From positions 1 through 64,000 of the forward strand of contig VHAT01000004.1 in NCBI GenBank assembly GCA_016872195.1: a stretch of 64,000 bases of DNA, given 5' to 3'. The notes beneath the pieces were generated by a model. The model searched no databases. It saw only the letters and a program-made list of their open reading frames with translations, and was not told where the DNA came from. This DNA is from Sphingomonadales bacterium (GTDB lineage: Bacteria; Bacteroidota; Bacteroidia; Chitinophagales; Chitinophagaceae). Of this stretch, positions 16,609 to 25,835 are shown piece after piece. Numbering within the stretch: the first letter of the stretch is position 1; each line of letters begins with the position of its first letter. A program made the translations under genes and the position numbers.

Positions 16609-17754
16609 CAAATAATGCGTGTTTTCCATAGAGGGAATAATCGGATGATCGGGCGATTGTGACTGAAAACAGACCTGCCGTATTGTGCGTCGGGCATCTT
16701 TGGCCGCCATACCGATGATCTCCAAAAACAGATCGGGTCCCACCAGGTTCGTGCAAGAAGAACTTACTAAAAACCCACCGGGTCTCACCAACTTCATGCC
16801 TCGCAAATTGATCTCTTTATAGCCGGTGATGGCCTTTTGCAAGGTAGCGCGACTCTTGGTAAAGGCGGGAGGATCGAGCATCACCACATCATATTGTTTT
16901 TTTTCTTTGGTCCATTGCTTGAGCACATCAAAGGCATTGGCCACTTCGAAACGGCATCTGTCTTGCAAATTATTCAGTCTTGCATTTTCATTGGCTTGGG
17001 CAACGGCCTGCGCCGAGATATCGAGACCAAGTACCGAACGAGCACCATACTGTGCAGCATGAATTTCAAAAGTACCGGTATAGGTAAAGGCCCCCAACAC
17101 ATCGGCACCCTTTACAATGGAGCGGATGGCCCTTCTGTTATCTTGCTGGTCCAAAAAATAACCGGTCTTTTGTCCTTGAGCAAGATCTACATGAAACCGT
17201 AATCCATTCTCTTGAATAATGATGCGCGTATCGAACGGATCCGATAAAAATCCTTTCTGTTGAACCAGTCCTTCGAGCTCGCGCACGGGCACGTCGTTTC
17301 GTTCGTAGATACCCTTGGGCTGAAAAAGCTGCTGCAAGGCGTTTACCAGGGCGGGCTTCCAGCGATCGATCCCCAGGGCGAGGGTTTGCAAGACAAAGTA
17401 ATCATTGAACTTATCGATGATCAGTTGAGGAAGTCCATCAGCCTCTCCAAAGACCAAACGACAATTTTCGGTATACCCGATCTGCTGACGGTATGTCCAG
17501 CAAGCCTTGATCCTATCCACGAAATATTGCTCGTCAATAACGACCCGCTCCTCGCGTGTCAATAAACGAACCAAGATCTGCGAGCGCGGGTTAGCGTATC
17601 CCTGGCCTACGAATTTCTGGTCGTGCGTATAGACCGCCACCACATCACCCCCCGACAAAGTGCCCTCGATCCGGTCTACCTCGTTAGCAAAGATCCAGGG
17701 GTGTCCCAGCAGTACCCGGGGTGCAATTTTTCGTTTAAGTATAACCTTGACCAT
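16582..17754 (-). CDS. rlmI: Class I rRNA methyltransferase, RlmI family
   Basis: This is a SAM-dependent RNA methyltransferase of the RlmI type, which makes m5C1962 in E. coli 23S rRNA. The 390-residue protein has an N-terminal PUA domain (~1-75, GHPWIFANEVDRIEG), a middle EEHEE-like domain and the methyltransferase fold with VLGAFTYTGTFEIHAAQYGA (~220), LGLDISAQAV and the catalytic MLDPPAFTKSR (~300). The Cys in SSSCTNL (~340) fits the family. It stands alone. The family is secure; the exact target base is inferred by homology. Confidence 0.9.
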   Translation of the reverse strand: MVKVILKRKIAPRVLLGHPWIFANEVDRIEGTLSGGDVVAVYTHDQKFVGQGYANPRSQILVRLLTREERVVIDEQYFVDRIKACWTYRQQIGYTENCRLVFGEADGLPQLIIDKFNDYFVLQTLALGIDRWKPALVNALQQLFQPKGIYERNDVPVRELEGLVQQKGFLSDPFDTRIIIQENGLRFHVDLAQGQKTGYFLDQQDNRRAIRSIVKGADVLGAFTYTGTFEIHAAQYGARSVLGLDISAQAVAQANENARLNNLQDRCRFEVANAFDVLKQWTKEKKQYDVVMLDPPAFTKSRATLQKAITGYKEINLRGMKLVRPGGFLVSSSCTNLVGPDLFLEIIGMAAKDARRTIRQVCFQSQSPDHPIIPSMENTHYLKFLIVQVQ

Positions 17755-17855
17755 ACCGAACGAAGATAACCCTTAATGGCAGACATAAAGACCGAAAGCC
17801 TTGACAGACAAAGTCATTTTGTCTAAAAAATGGGCAATCAGGCAGTGATCCGAAC

Positions 17856-17885
17856 TTGGCCGTAAAATTGCCCCCCTTACCTTTG
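17856..17885 (+). promoter_or_regulatory. Promoter of grpE-dnaJ
   Basis: TTG at 17856-17858 is followed by 19 bases and TACCTTTG at 17878-17885, a good fit to the Bacteroidota TTTG-N19-21-TAnnTTTG promoter. The grpE ATG is 19 bases further on. No CIRCE-type operator is seen in the 150-base gap. Confidence 0.6.
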
Positions 17886-17904
17886 CAACCAATTTAGATG
17901 TGCC

Positions 17905-18450
17905 ATGTCGGAACAAGAGAACAAGTCAGCCCAAACAGACCTGACCCAAGAAGAAGTCACAAAAGAAAATCCTATTCCCACTGCGGAAGAGACCGTGATC
18001 AGTGAACTCGACAAAACAAAGTCTGCGCTAGAGGAGTACAAGGATAAATACCTGAGAACGGTAGCCGAGTTCGATAACTACAAACGTCGCAACGCAAAAG
18101 AGCGTATCGAGCTAATGCAAACGGCCGGACGCGACGTGATCGGAGAATTGCTCGAAGTACTCGATGACTGTGACCGGGCACAAAAAACGTTAGAAGGAAA
18201 ACCCGAAGCCGCTCCGCTCATCGAAGGGGTTTTGCTGGTCTTTAACAAACTTCGCCATACGTTACAGGCTCGAGGACTAAAGACCATGGAGACGCTTCAC
18301 CAAGATTTTAATGCGGATATTCATGAAGCGATCACCGAGATACCTTCTCCCACGGAGGAACTAAAAGGAAAGGTGATCGACGAAATTGTAAAGGGCTATA
18401 CACTGAACGATAAAATGATCCGTCACCCCAAAGTGGTGGTCGGAAAATAA
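17905..18450 (+). CDS. grpE: Nucleotide exchange factor GrpE
   Basis: GrpE releases ADP from DnaK in the Hsp70 chaperone cycle. The 181-residue protein has the acidic, disordered N-terminus, the long helix/coiled coil (~35-100: YKDKYLRTVAEFDNYKRR) and the C-terminal beta domain with HEAITEIPSP (~140), VIDEIVKGYTLNDKMIRHPKV at the end. It is followed after three bases by dnaJ, the usual operon order; dnaK is not in this window. Confidence 0.96.
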   Translation: MSEQENKSAQTDLTQEEVTKENPIPTAEETVISELDKTKSALEEYKDKYLRTVAEFDNYKRRNAKERIELMQTAGRDVIGELLEVLDDCDRAQKTLEGKPEAAPLIEGVLLVFNKLRHTLQARGLKTMETLHQDFNADIHEAITEIPSPTEELKGKVIDEIVKGYTLNDKMIRHPKVVVGK

Positions 18451-18453
18451 ATC

Positions 18454-19611
18454 ATGAGCAAGAGAGACTACTACGAAATACTAGGGGTAAGCAAATCCGC
18501 CTCGGCCGATGAGATCAAAAAATCATATCGGAAAGTAGCCATGCAGTATCACCCCGATCGCAATCCAGGTGATAAGGCCGCCGAAGAAAAATTCAAAGAG
18601 GCGGCAGAGGCCTATGAGATATTGAGCGATCAGGACAAGCGTGCACAATACGACCGCTTTGGACATGCTGGCGTTGGTGGAGCTGGTGGCCGTGGTGGTA
18701 GTGGTGGCATGAACATGGATGATATTTTCAATCAATTCGGCGATATTTTTGGTGATGATCTCTTTGGCAGTTTCTTTGGCGGCGGCCAGCGAGGAGGGGG
18801 GCGTCAGCGGGGGCGCGGCTCGCGCGGTAGTAACCTGCGCATCAAACTAAAATTGAATTACGAAGAGATCGCCAAAGGAGTTTCAAAGAATATCAAGGTA
18901 AAAAAATATGTTTCTTGCACCACCTGCAGCGGCAGTGGGGCCAAAGACAAGAACAGTACGCAGACTTGTTCAACGTGTGGCGGTAACGGGCAAGTGCGCA
19001 GAGTGCAAAATACCTTCTTGGGTCAAATGCAAACCGTAGCCACTTGTTCCGATTGCAATGGAGAGGGCTCAACGGTCACGGCCAAATGCGGAGCCTGCAA
19101 AGGAGACGGACGGATCTATGGAGAAGAAACGGTCAGCATCGATATTCCGGCCGGCGTGCAAGAAGGCATGCAACTGAATGTATCCGGAAAAGGCAATGCC
19201 GGTGAACGAGGCGGAAGCAATGGTGACCTGATCATTTTGATCGAGGAAGAGACGCACAAAGAATTATATCGCGAAGGCAACAATGTAGCCTACGAATTAC
19301 ACTTGTCATTTACAGATGCTGTGTTCGGTATACAGGCCGAAGTGCCTACCATCGATGGTCGGGCCAAGATCAAGATCCCGGCCGGTACCCAAAGTGGAAA
19401 GATATTTCGTCTCAAAGGCAAAGGCTTTCCCTCTGTAAATTCTTATGAGAAAGGCGACCAACTGGTGCAGGTCAGTATCTGGACACCACAGCAACTATCG
19501 GCCGAAGAAAAAGCAGCCCTCGAAAAACTAAGCAGTTCTCCCAATTTTACACCGCAGCCCGAAAAATCCGAACGTAATTTCTTTGATCGGGTAAAAGATC
19601 TTTTTAGGTGA
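18454..19611 (+). CDS. dnaJ: Chaperone DnaJ
   Basis: DnaJ delivers clients to DnaK and stimulates its ATPase. The 385-residue protein has the J domain (~1-68) with HPD at 33-35, a Gly/Phe-rich linker (~75-128), four zinc-finger repeats starting at ~155 ([32 protein letters not shown]), and the two C-terminal beta domains. It is a complete type I DnaJ. Its stop codon abuts the stop of the convergent VWA gene with no base between, in the palindrome TGATCA. Confidence 0.97.
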   Translation: MSKRDYYEILGVSKSASADEIKKSYRKVAMQYHPDRNPGDKAAEEKFKEAAEAYEILSDQDKRAQYDRFGHAGVGGAGGRGGSGGMNMDDIFNQFGDIFGDDLFGSFFGGGQRGGGRQRGRGSRGSNLRIKLKLNYEEIAKGVSKNIKVKKYVSCTTCSGSGAKDKNSTQTCSTCGGNGQVRRVQNTFLGQMQTVATCSDCNGEGSTVTAKCGACKGDGRIYGEETVSIDIPAGVQEGMQLNVSGKGNAGERGGSNGDLIILIEEETHKELYREGNNVAYELHLSFTDAVFGIQAEVPTIDGRAKIKIPAGTQSGKIFRLKGKGFPSVNSYEKGDQLVQVSIWTPQQLSAEEKAALEKLSSSPNFTPQPEKSERNFFDRVKDLFR

Positions 19612-21402
19612 TCAGCTTTTAGGTTTAACTCTTCTCTTTTTCTTTTTGATATCATATCGTGCGGCCGCCTGTCCTACCAAGGACGAAAACTCCGCTTGTA
19701 AAGGCTGCGAAAAATCCACAACCTGTTGCGTTAAATTGATCAGCTGCTCCCATTGTACCCCCTTTACAAAAGGAGATTCCTTTAGTTTCAACCCGAACAA
19801 GGCCACAGCGGCATTGAACTGATGGGTACGCAATTGCTCCAAGGTAGTGGCTTGATGGGTAGATAAATTGGTCATTCGCAATTGAAGGAGGGTATCGGCC
19901 GGAACCTGATAACGAAGCCATACGGAAGCGATGGTATCGGGTTGCTGATCTCGTTGCAATAGCAATAGTTCGTCCGTTGGCTCGATCTCGAATAAGGCCA
20001 CCAGCTGATGCCCCGAGCCAATCTCGCCCCCCTCGATCGAAGAAAGCGTATCGAGCAAGGCCAGGGCTTTGTTATCAAAACCAATCAGCCTGTATTGACT
20101 AACCCAGCGGGGAGAAAAACTTACTTGCATGTAGACATTGTCGGCCACCGTGTATAGCGTTTGTGCAAACTCATTCATCATCACCTTTTCGGCCTCTCGC
20201 TCGGAATCGATATACGCAAAATTTCCATTTCCTTTTTCTGCGAGTAACTTGATCTTTGAGTCTTTGTAGTTGCCCATACCCACACCCAGGCAGGTCAGGT
20301 AGATCCCTTGTTGTCGTTGCGAACTGATCAGTTCCTCTAATTCGTCTTCGGTACGTAGCCCTACATTGAAATCGCCATCGGTCGCCAGAATAACACGGTT
20401 ATTTCCCTTCTCAATAAAATGATCTTTAGCGATCTTATACGCCAAACGAATACCCGATTCGCCGGGTGTAGCACCCCCTGGAGTCAACGAATCAATTATT
20501 CGGAGAATACTGTCTTTCTCGCAGCCACTTACGGCGCGCAACAATACTTCGGACACCCCACCATAGGTAACCAGAGACACGGTATCCTTTTCACGCAGGT
20601 TCTTTGTGAGCATACGAAAAGAGGCTTGTAACAAAGGCAGCCGGTTGGGCATATCCATTGAGGCGGAGATGTCAATCAAAAAAACAAGATGAGAGGGAGG
20701 TAGGGTATCAAGATCTAGCTGTCGGGCTTGTACTTGTACCTGCAATAACTGATGGTCCCAATTCCATGGACAAGGTCCCAATAAAGACCCGATCGTGAAC
20801 AAAGCCGTATCGGAAGAACGAACAGGAGAAGATGCAGATGCCGGAAAATAATTTAGCATCTCTTCTATGCGGACCGCATCTTGCGGTACAAAAGTACCCC
20901 GGCTCAGAAACCGTCGGATATTACTGTATGAAGCCCTATCCACATTCAGGGCCAGCCCGGTGGCAGGGTAACGGTTCGTATTGACCCAGGAATTTTCTAC
21001 CAAGGCCGTGTAGGTCTCATTTCCCAGAAATGCCTTTCGCTCCTCTTGTCGGCTCAGGTTGGTCGTTCGAGAAGATAAGCTGGGTCGATCGGCGGATCGA
21101 AAAGAGGAGGAGACGATCTTTAACCGAACTTGTAAAAAAGAAGCGGAGGATCCGACCCATTTTTCAGTTTGATAGCCCTCGAGCGAAAAAGAAAAGGAAT
21201 CCAACGAAGTGATACTTGTAATACCAAAGCGGCCAGCGGCACCCGACTTGAATGATACTCCTGTGGAGAGCTGACGGATTGTAACCTGTTGCAACGGATT
21301 ACCGGTCTCATCACTGACCGTACCCCGAAAATAATACGATGACTGTGCCGCTGCCTTACCACACAGCCACCCAGTCAACAGTACCAACAGCACAGTCCGC
21401 AT
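19612..21402 (-). CDS. Secreted VWA-domain protein with carboxypeptidase-like N-terminal domain
   Basis: The 596-residue protein has a signal peptide (ending KAAAQ), a carboxypeptidase-regulatory-like domain (~22-95: FRGTVSDETGNPLQQVTI), the von Willebrand N-terminal domain (~135-205: NVDRASYSNIRRFL), a VWA domain with MIDAS DISASMD (~242) and TDGDFNVG, and the C-terminal DUF3520 (~415-590). This is the YfbK-like arrangement; the VWA domain likely binds a metal and a protein partner at the envelope. The ATG at 21402 is chosen over a TTG nine codons earlier because it starts the signal peptide. It follows hpt by 23 bases. Partner and process are unknown. Confidence 0.9.
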   Translation of the reverse strand: MRTVLLVLLTGWLCGKAAAQSSYYFRGTVSDETGNPLQQVTIRQLSTGVSFKSGAAGRFGITSITSLDSFSFSLEGYQTEKWVGSSASFLQVRLKIVSSSFRSADRPSLSSRTTNLSRQEERKAFLGNETYTALVENSWVNTNRYPATGLALNVDRASYSNIRRFLSRGTFVPQDAVRIEEMLNYFPASASSPVRSSDTALFTIGSLLGPCPWNWDHQLLQVQVQARQLDLDTLPPSHLVFLIDISASMDMPNRLPLLQASFRMLTKNLREKDTVSLVTYGGVSEVLLRAVSGCEKDSILRIIDSLTPGGATPGESGIRLAYKIAKDHFIEKGNNRVILATDGDFNVGLRTEDELEELISSQRQQGIYLTCLGVGMGNYKDSKIKLLAEKGNGNFAYIDSEREAEKVMMNEFAQTLYTVADNVYMQVSFSPRWVSQYRLIGFDNKALALLDTLSSIEGGEIGSGHQLVALFEIEPTDELLLLQRDQQPDTIASVWLRYQVPADTLLQLRMTNLSTHQATTLEQLRTHQFNAAVALFGLKLKESPFVKGVQWEQLINLTQQVVDFSQPLQAEFSSLVGQAAARYDIKKKKRRVKPKS

Positions 21403-21425
21403 GATCAAGAGTATAAAGATTTTTG

Positions 21426-21980
21426 TCAACTTTCGTCCGCATCACCAGTAGCCAATTGATAAACCTGGTGATGATTCCTTCCCAATCCGTCGTAATCAAG
21501 CCCATAACCTACCACAAAACGATCGGGTATTTCAAAACCCACATAACTCAACGAGACCGGATAGACCGTAGCATCGGGCTTATGTAAAAAAGTAGCCACT
21601 CGCACAGAGGCCGGATGTTGCTGTAATAATGTTGGGATAAAATGATGCAAGGTTTTGCCGGTATCCACAATATCCTCAATCAACAGTACATCACGCCCGC
21701 TCAGGTCTTGTTCCATACCGATAGCGGTAACGACTTTACCCGAAGAGCGCATTCCCTGATACGAAGCGATCTTTATAAAACTGATCTCGGCATCGATGGC
21801 CAGCAAGCGAAACAGGTCGGCTGCGAACATAAAGGAGCCGTTAAGGACGGCCAACAACAAAGGACGTTTTTCTTTATAATCCTCACCGATCTGTTTGGCC
21901 AGTGCTGCAACGCGCAGGCTGATCTGATCGGCGGTCAACAGCGGAACAAAGGTCTTGTCATGCACTTGAATACGCTCCAT
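21426..21980 (-). CDS. hpt: Hypoxanthine phosphoribosyltransferase
   Basis: This purine-salvage enzyme makes IMP or GMP from hypoxanthine or guanine and PRPP. The 184-residue length is typical. The PRPP loop is LLIEDIVDTGKTL (~95-107), with LNGSFMFAADL (~46) and VGFEIPDRFVVGYGLDY (~150) as the other family motifs. The ATG at 21980 (MERIQVHDKTF) is preferred; the frame's first start is a TTG two codons upstream. It lies between the glucosaminidase gene (47 bases upstream) and the VWA gene. Confidence 0.95.
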   Translation of the reverse strand: MERIQVHDKTFVPLLTADQISLRVAALAKQIGEDYKEKRPLLLAVLNGSFMFAADLFRLLAIDAEISFIKIASYQGMRSSGKVVTAIGMEQDLSGRDVLLIEDIVDTGKTLHHFIPTLLQQHPASVRVATFLHKPDATVYPVSLSYVGFEIPDRFVVGYGLDYDGLGRNHHQVYQLATGDADES

Positions 21981-22027
21981 AACCAAATTATTACTCGAAG
22001 TTAATAGCTATCTCGTATCTGAATGGA

Positions 22028-22993
22028 TCAACGTGATCTTTTGTTCCGAAAAGGTAAACGAAAACCTGTTGCTGCCTTTCGCTCCAATAACATTACTTGG
22101 TCTCGATCTGCCTCGAGCAACGGCTCCATATGATTGTACTCAAATAATTTCATTAGCGGAACACGATACTGATCGGCGATGGCCAAAAAGGGAGTACCCG
22201 CCTTTACCCACACCGCGCGACAACCCTCTTTCTCGAAGACCCCTGCGGGATAATTTGTTTTTTTTTCGGCTACAGATCGAGATGACGAAGGGACTGCATC
22301 ATCAGATGTACTCGTGGGTGGAGCTACTTTTTCAGAGACCACCTTGTCGGCTGAGGTAGTGGCTATTCCCGTCGTATGAGAAGCAGTTGGCTGCTCGGGT
22401 AACGCACTTTGGGGAGCAAGCGCAGCGACGGTCGTGACCGGCGCTGTAGAGGAGTTCGTGGCGGGTAATGGCTGGCCGAGCGCTAACAACGTGTATCGAT
22501 TCAGATCGTAGTCTTCGATCAGGCGAATCAGCGTTTGAGCATATTGAGGATTGGTGGCATAGCCCGCTTTCTTGAGTCCCTGTGCCCACCCGGCATAATC
22601 AGTCGGAGAAAGATCGAACAACGGAAAATAGCGAGGGCTATTTTTTAAAAAATTAGAATGATCCACAAAGGAGGCCTCGGCCGTTTCGTATTTACGAAAA
22701 CACTCCGAGCGTTCATCGTCATCATGACGGACCGAAGGACCGCTCCACCCTGTCTTACATTTGATACCGAAATGATTATTGGACCGCTGCACCAGCATAC
22801 TGGTACCGGCTTGTGTTTCGTGAATGCCCTGCGCGAGTTTGATCGAAGCCGGTACACCGGTGCGCTGCATCTCGGCCATGGCCAGCGATCCGTATTGGTC
22901 AATATATTGCCGGATGGTCTCTTTTCCTTGACCTCGTAACGAAGTAGCCTCCCAGAAAAAGAAAACCAATAGTAGGCCGACATATTTTTGCAT
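22028..22993 (-). CDS. Secreted glucosaminidase with C-terminal LysM-like domain
   Basis: This 321-residue peptidoglycan hydrolase has a signal peptide (~1-22), a glucosaminidase domain (~30-165: ASIKLAQGIHETQAGTS, with the catalytic Glu likely in IHETQAG, and SNNHFGIKCK), a low-complexity Ser/Thr/Ala/Pro linker (~170-245) and a LysM-like end (~255-305: KAGTPFLAIADQYRVPL...LFEYNHM). It should cut glycan strands in the cell wall during growth or division. It begins three bases after the O-methyltransferase stop, so the two share a transcript. Confidence 0.9.
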   Translation of the reverse strand: MQKYVGLLLVFFFWEATSLRGQGKETIRQYIDQYGSLAMAEMQRTGVPASIKLAQGIHETQAGTSMLVQRSNNHFGIKCKTGWSGPSVRHDDDERSECFRKYETAEASFVDHSNFLKNSPRYFPLFDLSPTDYAGWAQGLKKAGYATNPQYAQTLIRLIEDYDLNRYTLLALGQPLPATNSSTAPVTTVAALAPQSALPEQPTASHTTGIATTSADKVVSEKVAPPTSTSDDAVPSSSRSVAEKKTNYPAGVFEKEGCRAVWVKAGTPFLAIADQYRVPLMKLFEYNHMEPLLEADRDQVMLLERKAATGFRLPFRNKRSR

Positions 22994-22996
22994 ATT

Positions 22997-23635
22997 CTAT
23001 TTTTTTTGGATCACACTGATTCCATCACGAAAAGGGAGCATCAGCACCTCTACCCCGGAATGATCCTTTACATAATCATTGAACGCTGCGATAGCCTTAG
23101 CGTTCTTTCCTTTAGGGATGGTCTCTAATACCTGCCCATGAAAGAACACGTTATCTGCTAAGATAAATCCTCCAGGCCGAAGCGCTGGCAAAACGATGTT
23201 AAAATAATCGATATACGAGACCTTATCGGCATCGATAAAGACAAGGTCCCAAGCAGCGGAAAGGGTTGACAATACCTGACGAGCATCGCCCAGATGTAAG
23301 CTTATTTGGCTCGCCCAAGGGGAACGTTCAATAAAACTGCGGGCAATGGCAGCTTCGCTTTCTCTGGATTCGATAGTATGCAAAACGCCCTGTGCAGTTA
23401 AGCCCTCCGCCAAACAAAGCGCACTATATCCCGTAAAGGTTCCGATCTCTAGTATTGTAGTCGGCCGTACCAACCGACTAAACAGAGAAAGAAATCTTCC
23501 CTGCCCTTTTCCGCTTAGCATATGGGATTCGGGATGATGCACTGCCGTATATTCCTCCAACTCTTGCAGCAAGGGAGCCGGATCGCTGCTATGCTGCATA
23601 GCATAGTGCCAGGCATCGGGTGAAATTATGTCCAC
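22997..23635 (-). CDS. SAM-dependent O-methyltransferase (COMT-like)
   Basis: The 212-residue protein matches the bacterial O-methyltransferase family 3: LEIGTFTGYSALCLA (~68, SAM binding), HTIESRESE, DLVFIDADKVSYIDYF (~140, metal and catalytic Asp) and LADNVFFHGQV (~165). Substrates are likely catechol-like phenols or unknown metabolites. The start is decided by the promoter: the TTG at 23653 lies inside a -7 element (23651-23658), so the GTG at 23635 (then DIISPDAWHYAM) is chosen. No ATG exists before residue ~13. It heads a unit with the glucosaminidase, hpt and VWA genes. Confidence 0.87.
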   Translation of the reverse strand: MDIISPDAWHYAMQHSSDPAPLLQELEEYTAVHHPESHMLSGKGQGRFLSLFSRLVRPTTILEIGTFTGYSALCLAEGLTAQGVLHTIESRESEAAIARSFIERSPWASQISLHLGDARQVLSTLSAAWDLVFIDADKVSYIDYFNIVLPALRPGGFILADNVFFHGQVLETIPKGKNAKAIAAFNDYVKDHSGVEVLMLPFRDGISVIQKK

Positions 23636-23650
23636 GACTTTCGCTTTACA

Positions 23651-23658
23651 CAAAGGTA
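23651..23658 (-). promoter_or_regulatory. -7 promoter element (TACCTTTG) of the O-methyltransferase unit
   Basis: A perfect TAnnTTTG on the minus strand, 15 bases before the GTG at 23635, giving a leader of about 10 bases. It overlaps the tail of the gap after the symporter gene. Confidence 0.5.
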
Positions 23659-23660
23659 CG

Positions 23661-25196
23661 TTACCCCTTGGTAGGGACAGGACCTGAATGTGTAGAAGAA
23701 GAGGAACGAGAAATAAGGAAAAGCGCCAAAAAAGTGATCAAGCCGTTAAGCAAGATCAATTCGGGGCCGATCTTATAGCCACCAAAAATACGCGAAGAGA
23801 GATCGGCCAAGCCTAAGTTGGTATGGAGGAGTCCATTGTAGTACTCAGGATTACAAAGCAAGTCTAATCCAAGAGCCAAAAGTGGACAAGCCACGCAAAC
23901 CATCCAAAGCCATTCAGTACGTAATCTACGTTTGGTAAGAATCCCAAAAGCGAATAATCCCAACAGAGGACCATAGGTGATTCCGGCAAATTTGAGAATG
24001 AACTGGATGATCGACTTGTCATCAACCCATTTGTATAGCAATACCATCAGCAAAAAAATGAGGGCAAAGCCCAAGTGTACAAGGAGTCTCTTGCGTCGCT
24101 TGTTTTTTTCAGTGTCAGAACGCTTATTGAAATCGAGAATATCAATGCAAAAACTGGCGGTAAGAGAGGTGATGGCCCCGTCCACACTAGGAAAGAGGGC
24201 AGAGATCAGTGCAATAATAAAAATGATACCGATCGTTCCTGAAAAAGCATCACTAAGGGCAATGGCCGGAAAGAGATCGTCTCCTTTTGCAGTAAGACCC
24301 ATATTAGCGGCATAGATGTGCAGCACAGCGCCCAGTAACAAGAATAGCGCATTCACTACCACCAAGATGGTACTCATGGACATAATGTTCTTTTGCGAGT
24401 CGCGAAGTGTTCTAACACTAATGTTCTTTTGCATCATTTCCTGATCGAGCCCGGTCATGGTAATGGTAATGAACATGCCTCCCAATAACTGTTTCCAAAA
24501 GTAAAGGGGGCTATTTATATCCGTATTCAAGACCTGCGTATATCCCTTTGCACTCATCAGGTCCCAAGCGCCCGACCAGCCCAGCCCCAGCGCCTTAACC
24601 AATACCACCAAACAGATAACAAGCCCCAATAACATACCCGAGGTTTGCAAGGTGTCTGTAAAGATGATGGTCTTTACGCCCCCCTCGGCCGTGTAAAGCA
24701 ATATCATTAGCAAGATGACCAGAGCGGTCGCAATAAAAGGAATGCCGAGCTTATCAAGTATGAATAATTGCAGGATATTAATGACCAGATATAAACGGGC
24801 GGTAGCCCCTACTGTCCTGGATAAAATAAAAAAGAAAGCCCCGGCCCGATGAGCATTCCCGCCAAAACGAGTCTCCAGATAGGTGTAGATACTGGTCAAG
24901 TTCATGCGGTAGTACAACGGAAGTAAGACGAACGAAATGACCAGGTACCCTAACACATAGCCTAAGACCAATTGAAAATAGTTGAAATTGATCGTGCCTA
25001 CATTACCCGGTACGCTAACGAACGTAACTCCCGACAACGAAGTGCCCACCATACCAAATGCCACCAACATCCAATTACTATTACGATTACCGATAAAGAA
25101 CGACTCATTATCGGCATTGCGAGAGGTATACCAAGCCACGCCGAGCAATAGTAAAAAATAACCGATTACAAAGGAGAAGAGTACAAGAGGTGACAT
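23661..25196 (-). CDS. Sodium:solute symporter (SSS family)
   Basis: This 511-residue inner-membrane protein has about 13 hydrophobic segments and matches the SSS family, which couples Na+ uptake to sugars, amino acids or similar solutes. Family stretches are FFIGNRNSNWMLVAFGMVGTS (~35-55; shown in part) and GVTFVSVPGNVG, then LYYRMNLTSIYTYLETRFG (~97), and SVDGAITSLTASF (~325). The ATG at 25196 (MSPLVLFSF) is used; the frame opens three codons earlier at a TTG. The substrate cannot be predicted; the closest feel is a Bacteroidota sugar/sialic-acid-type group. Confidence 0.92.
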   Translation of the reverse strand: MSPLVLFSFVIGYFLLLLGVAWYTSRNADNESFFIGNRNSNWMLVAFGMVGTSLSGVTFVSVPGNVGTINFNYFQLVLGYVLGYLVISFVLLPLYYRMNLTSIYTYLETRFGGNAHRAGAFFFILSRTVGATARLYLVINILQLFILDKLGIPFIATALVILLMILLYTAEGGVKTIIFTDTLQTSGMLLGLVICLVVLVKALGLGWSGAWDLMSAKGYTQVLNTDINSPLYFWKQLLGGMFITITMTGLDQEMMQKNISVRTLRDSQKNIMSMSTILVVVNALFLLLGAVLHIYAANMGLTAKGDDLFPAIALSDAFSGTIGIIFIIALISALFPSVDGAITSLTASFCIDILDFNKRSDTEKNKRRKRLLVHLGFALIFLLMVLLYKWVDDKSIIQFILKFAGITYGPLLGLFAFGILTKRRLRTEWLWMVCVACPLLALGLDLLCNPEYYNGLLHTNLGLADLSSRIFGGYKIGPELILLNGLITFLALFLISRSSSSTHSGPVPTKG

Positions 25197-25286
25197 AGGC
25201 GGCAATAATTAGAGAGCCATGCAATAGGATCTAAGGAGGTGCTGATTGAATTTTGAAGTTAGACAAAAATAAGTTCCCTTTGCCAG

Positions 25287-25835
25287 ATGCGGCATCCCAC
25301 CTCTATTGAATCCCTTGCGGTTTTTTGCGGATCCAAGACTGGAATCAATCCGATCTTTAGCGCGGATGCTCTTACACTGGGCCATTGGATGGCTGATCAT
25401 CACATTCGACTAATATATGGCGGGGGCAGCGCAGGCCTGATGGGCATTATCGCTGATGCGGTATTGGAAAAAGGCGGACATGTGACCGGTATCATCCCTT
25501 CGTTGCTGTTAGAATGGGAAGTGCAACACCGGGGGCTAACCGAACTGATCATTGCAGAGGACATGCACCAGCGAAAAAAAGAATTGTACAGTCGCTGTGA
25601 GGCTGCCCTGGTCTTACCCGGCGGTTTCGGCACCTTGGATGAACTCTTTGAGATCATAACCTGGAATCAACTAACCATTCACGATAAACCCATCATTATC
25701 CTTAATAGTGATGGATTCTACGATGCGTTACTGCAACATATCGAGTGTATGCGAAAAGAAGGATTTCTCTATCAAGAAGCCCTTGATAAAATTAGCGTGA
25801 TAAAAAAAGTAGAGGAGTTAGGCCATTACCTGTAA
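25287..25835 (+). CDS. LOG family protein (putative nucleoside 5'-monophosphate phosphoribohydrolase)
   Basis: LOG proteins cleave ribose 5-phosphate from nucleotides such as AMP or cytokinin ribotides. The 182-residue protein has AVFCGSKTG near the start, YGGGSAGLMG (~48) and the signature PGGFGTLDELFE (~111), with the catalytic Arg/Glu region MHQRKKELYSR (~93). TTCCCTTTG, one base from the -7 consensus, ends four bases before the ATG. Its end overlaps the convergent outer-membrane gene by 10 bases. The physiological substrate in this organism is unknown. Confidence 0.92.
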   Translation: MRHPTSIESLAVFCGSKTGINPIFSADALTLGHWMADHHIRLIYGGGSAGLMGIIADAVLEKGGHVTGIIPSLLLEWEVQHRGLTELIIAEDMHQRKKELYSRCEAALVLPGGFGTLDELFEIITWNQLTIHDKPIIILNSDGFYDALLQHIECMRKEGFLYQEALDKISVIKKVEELGHYL

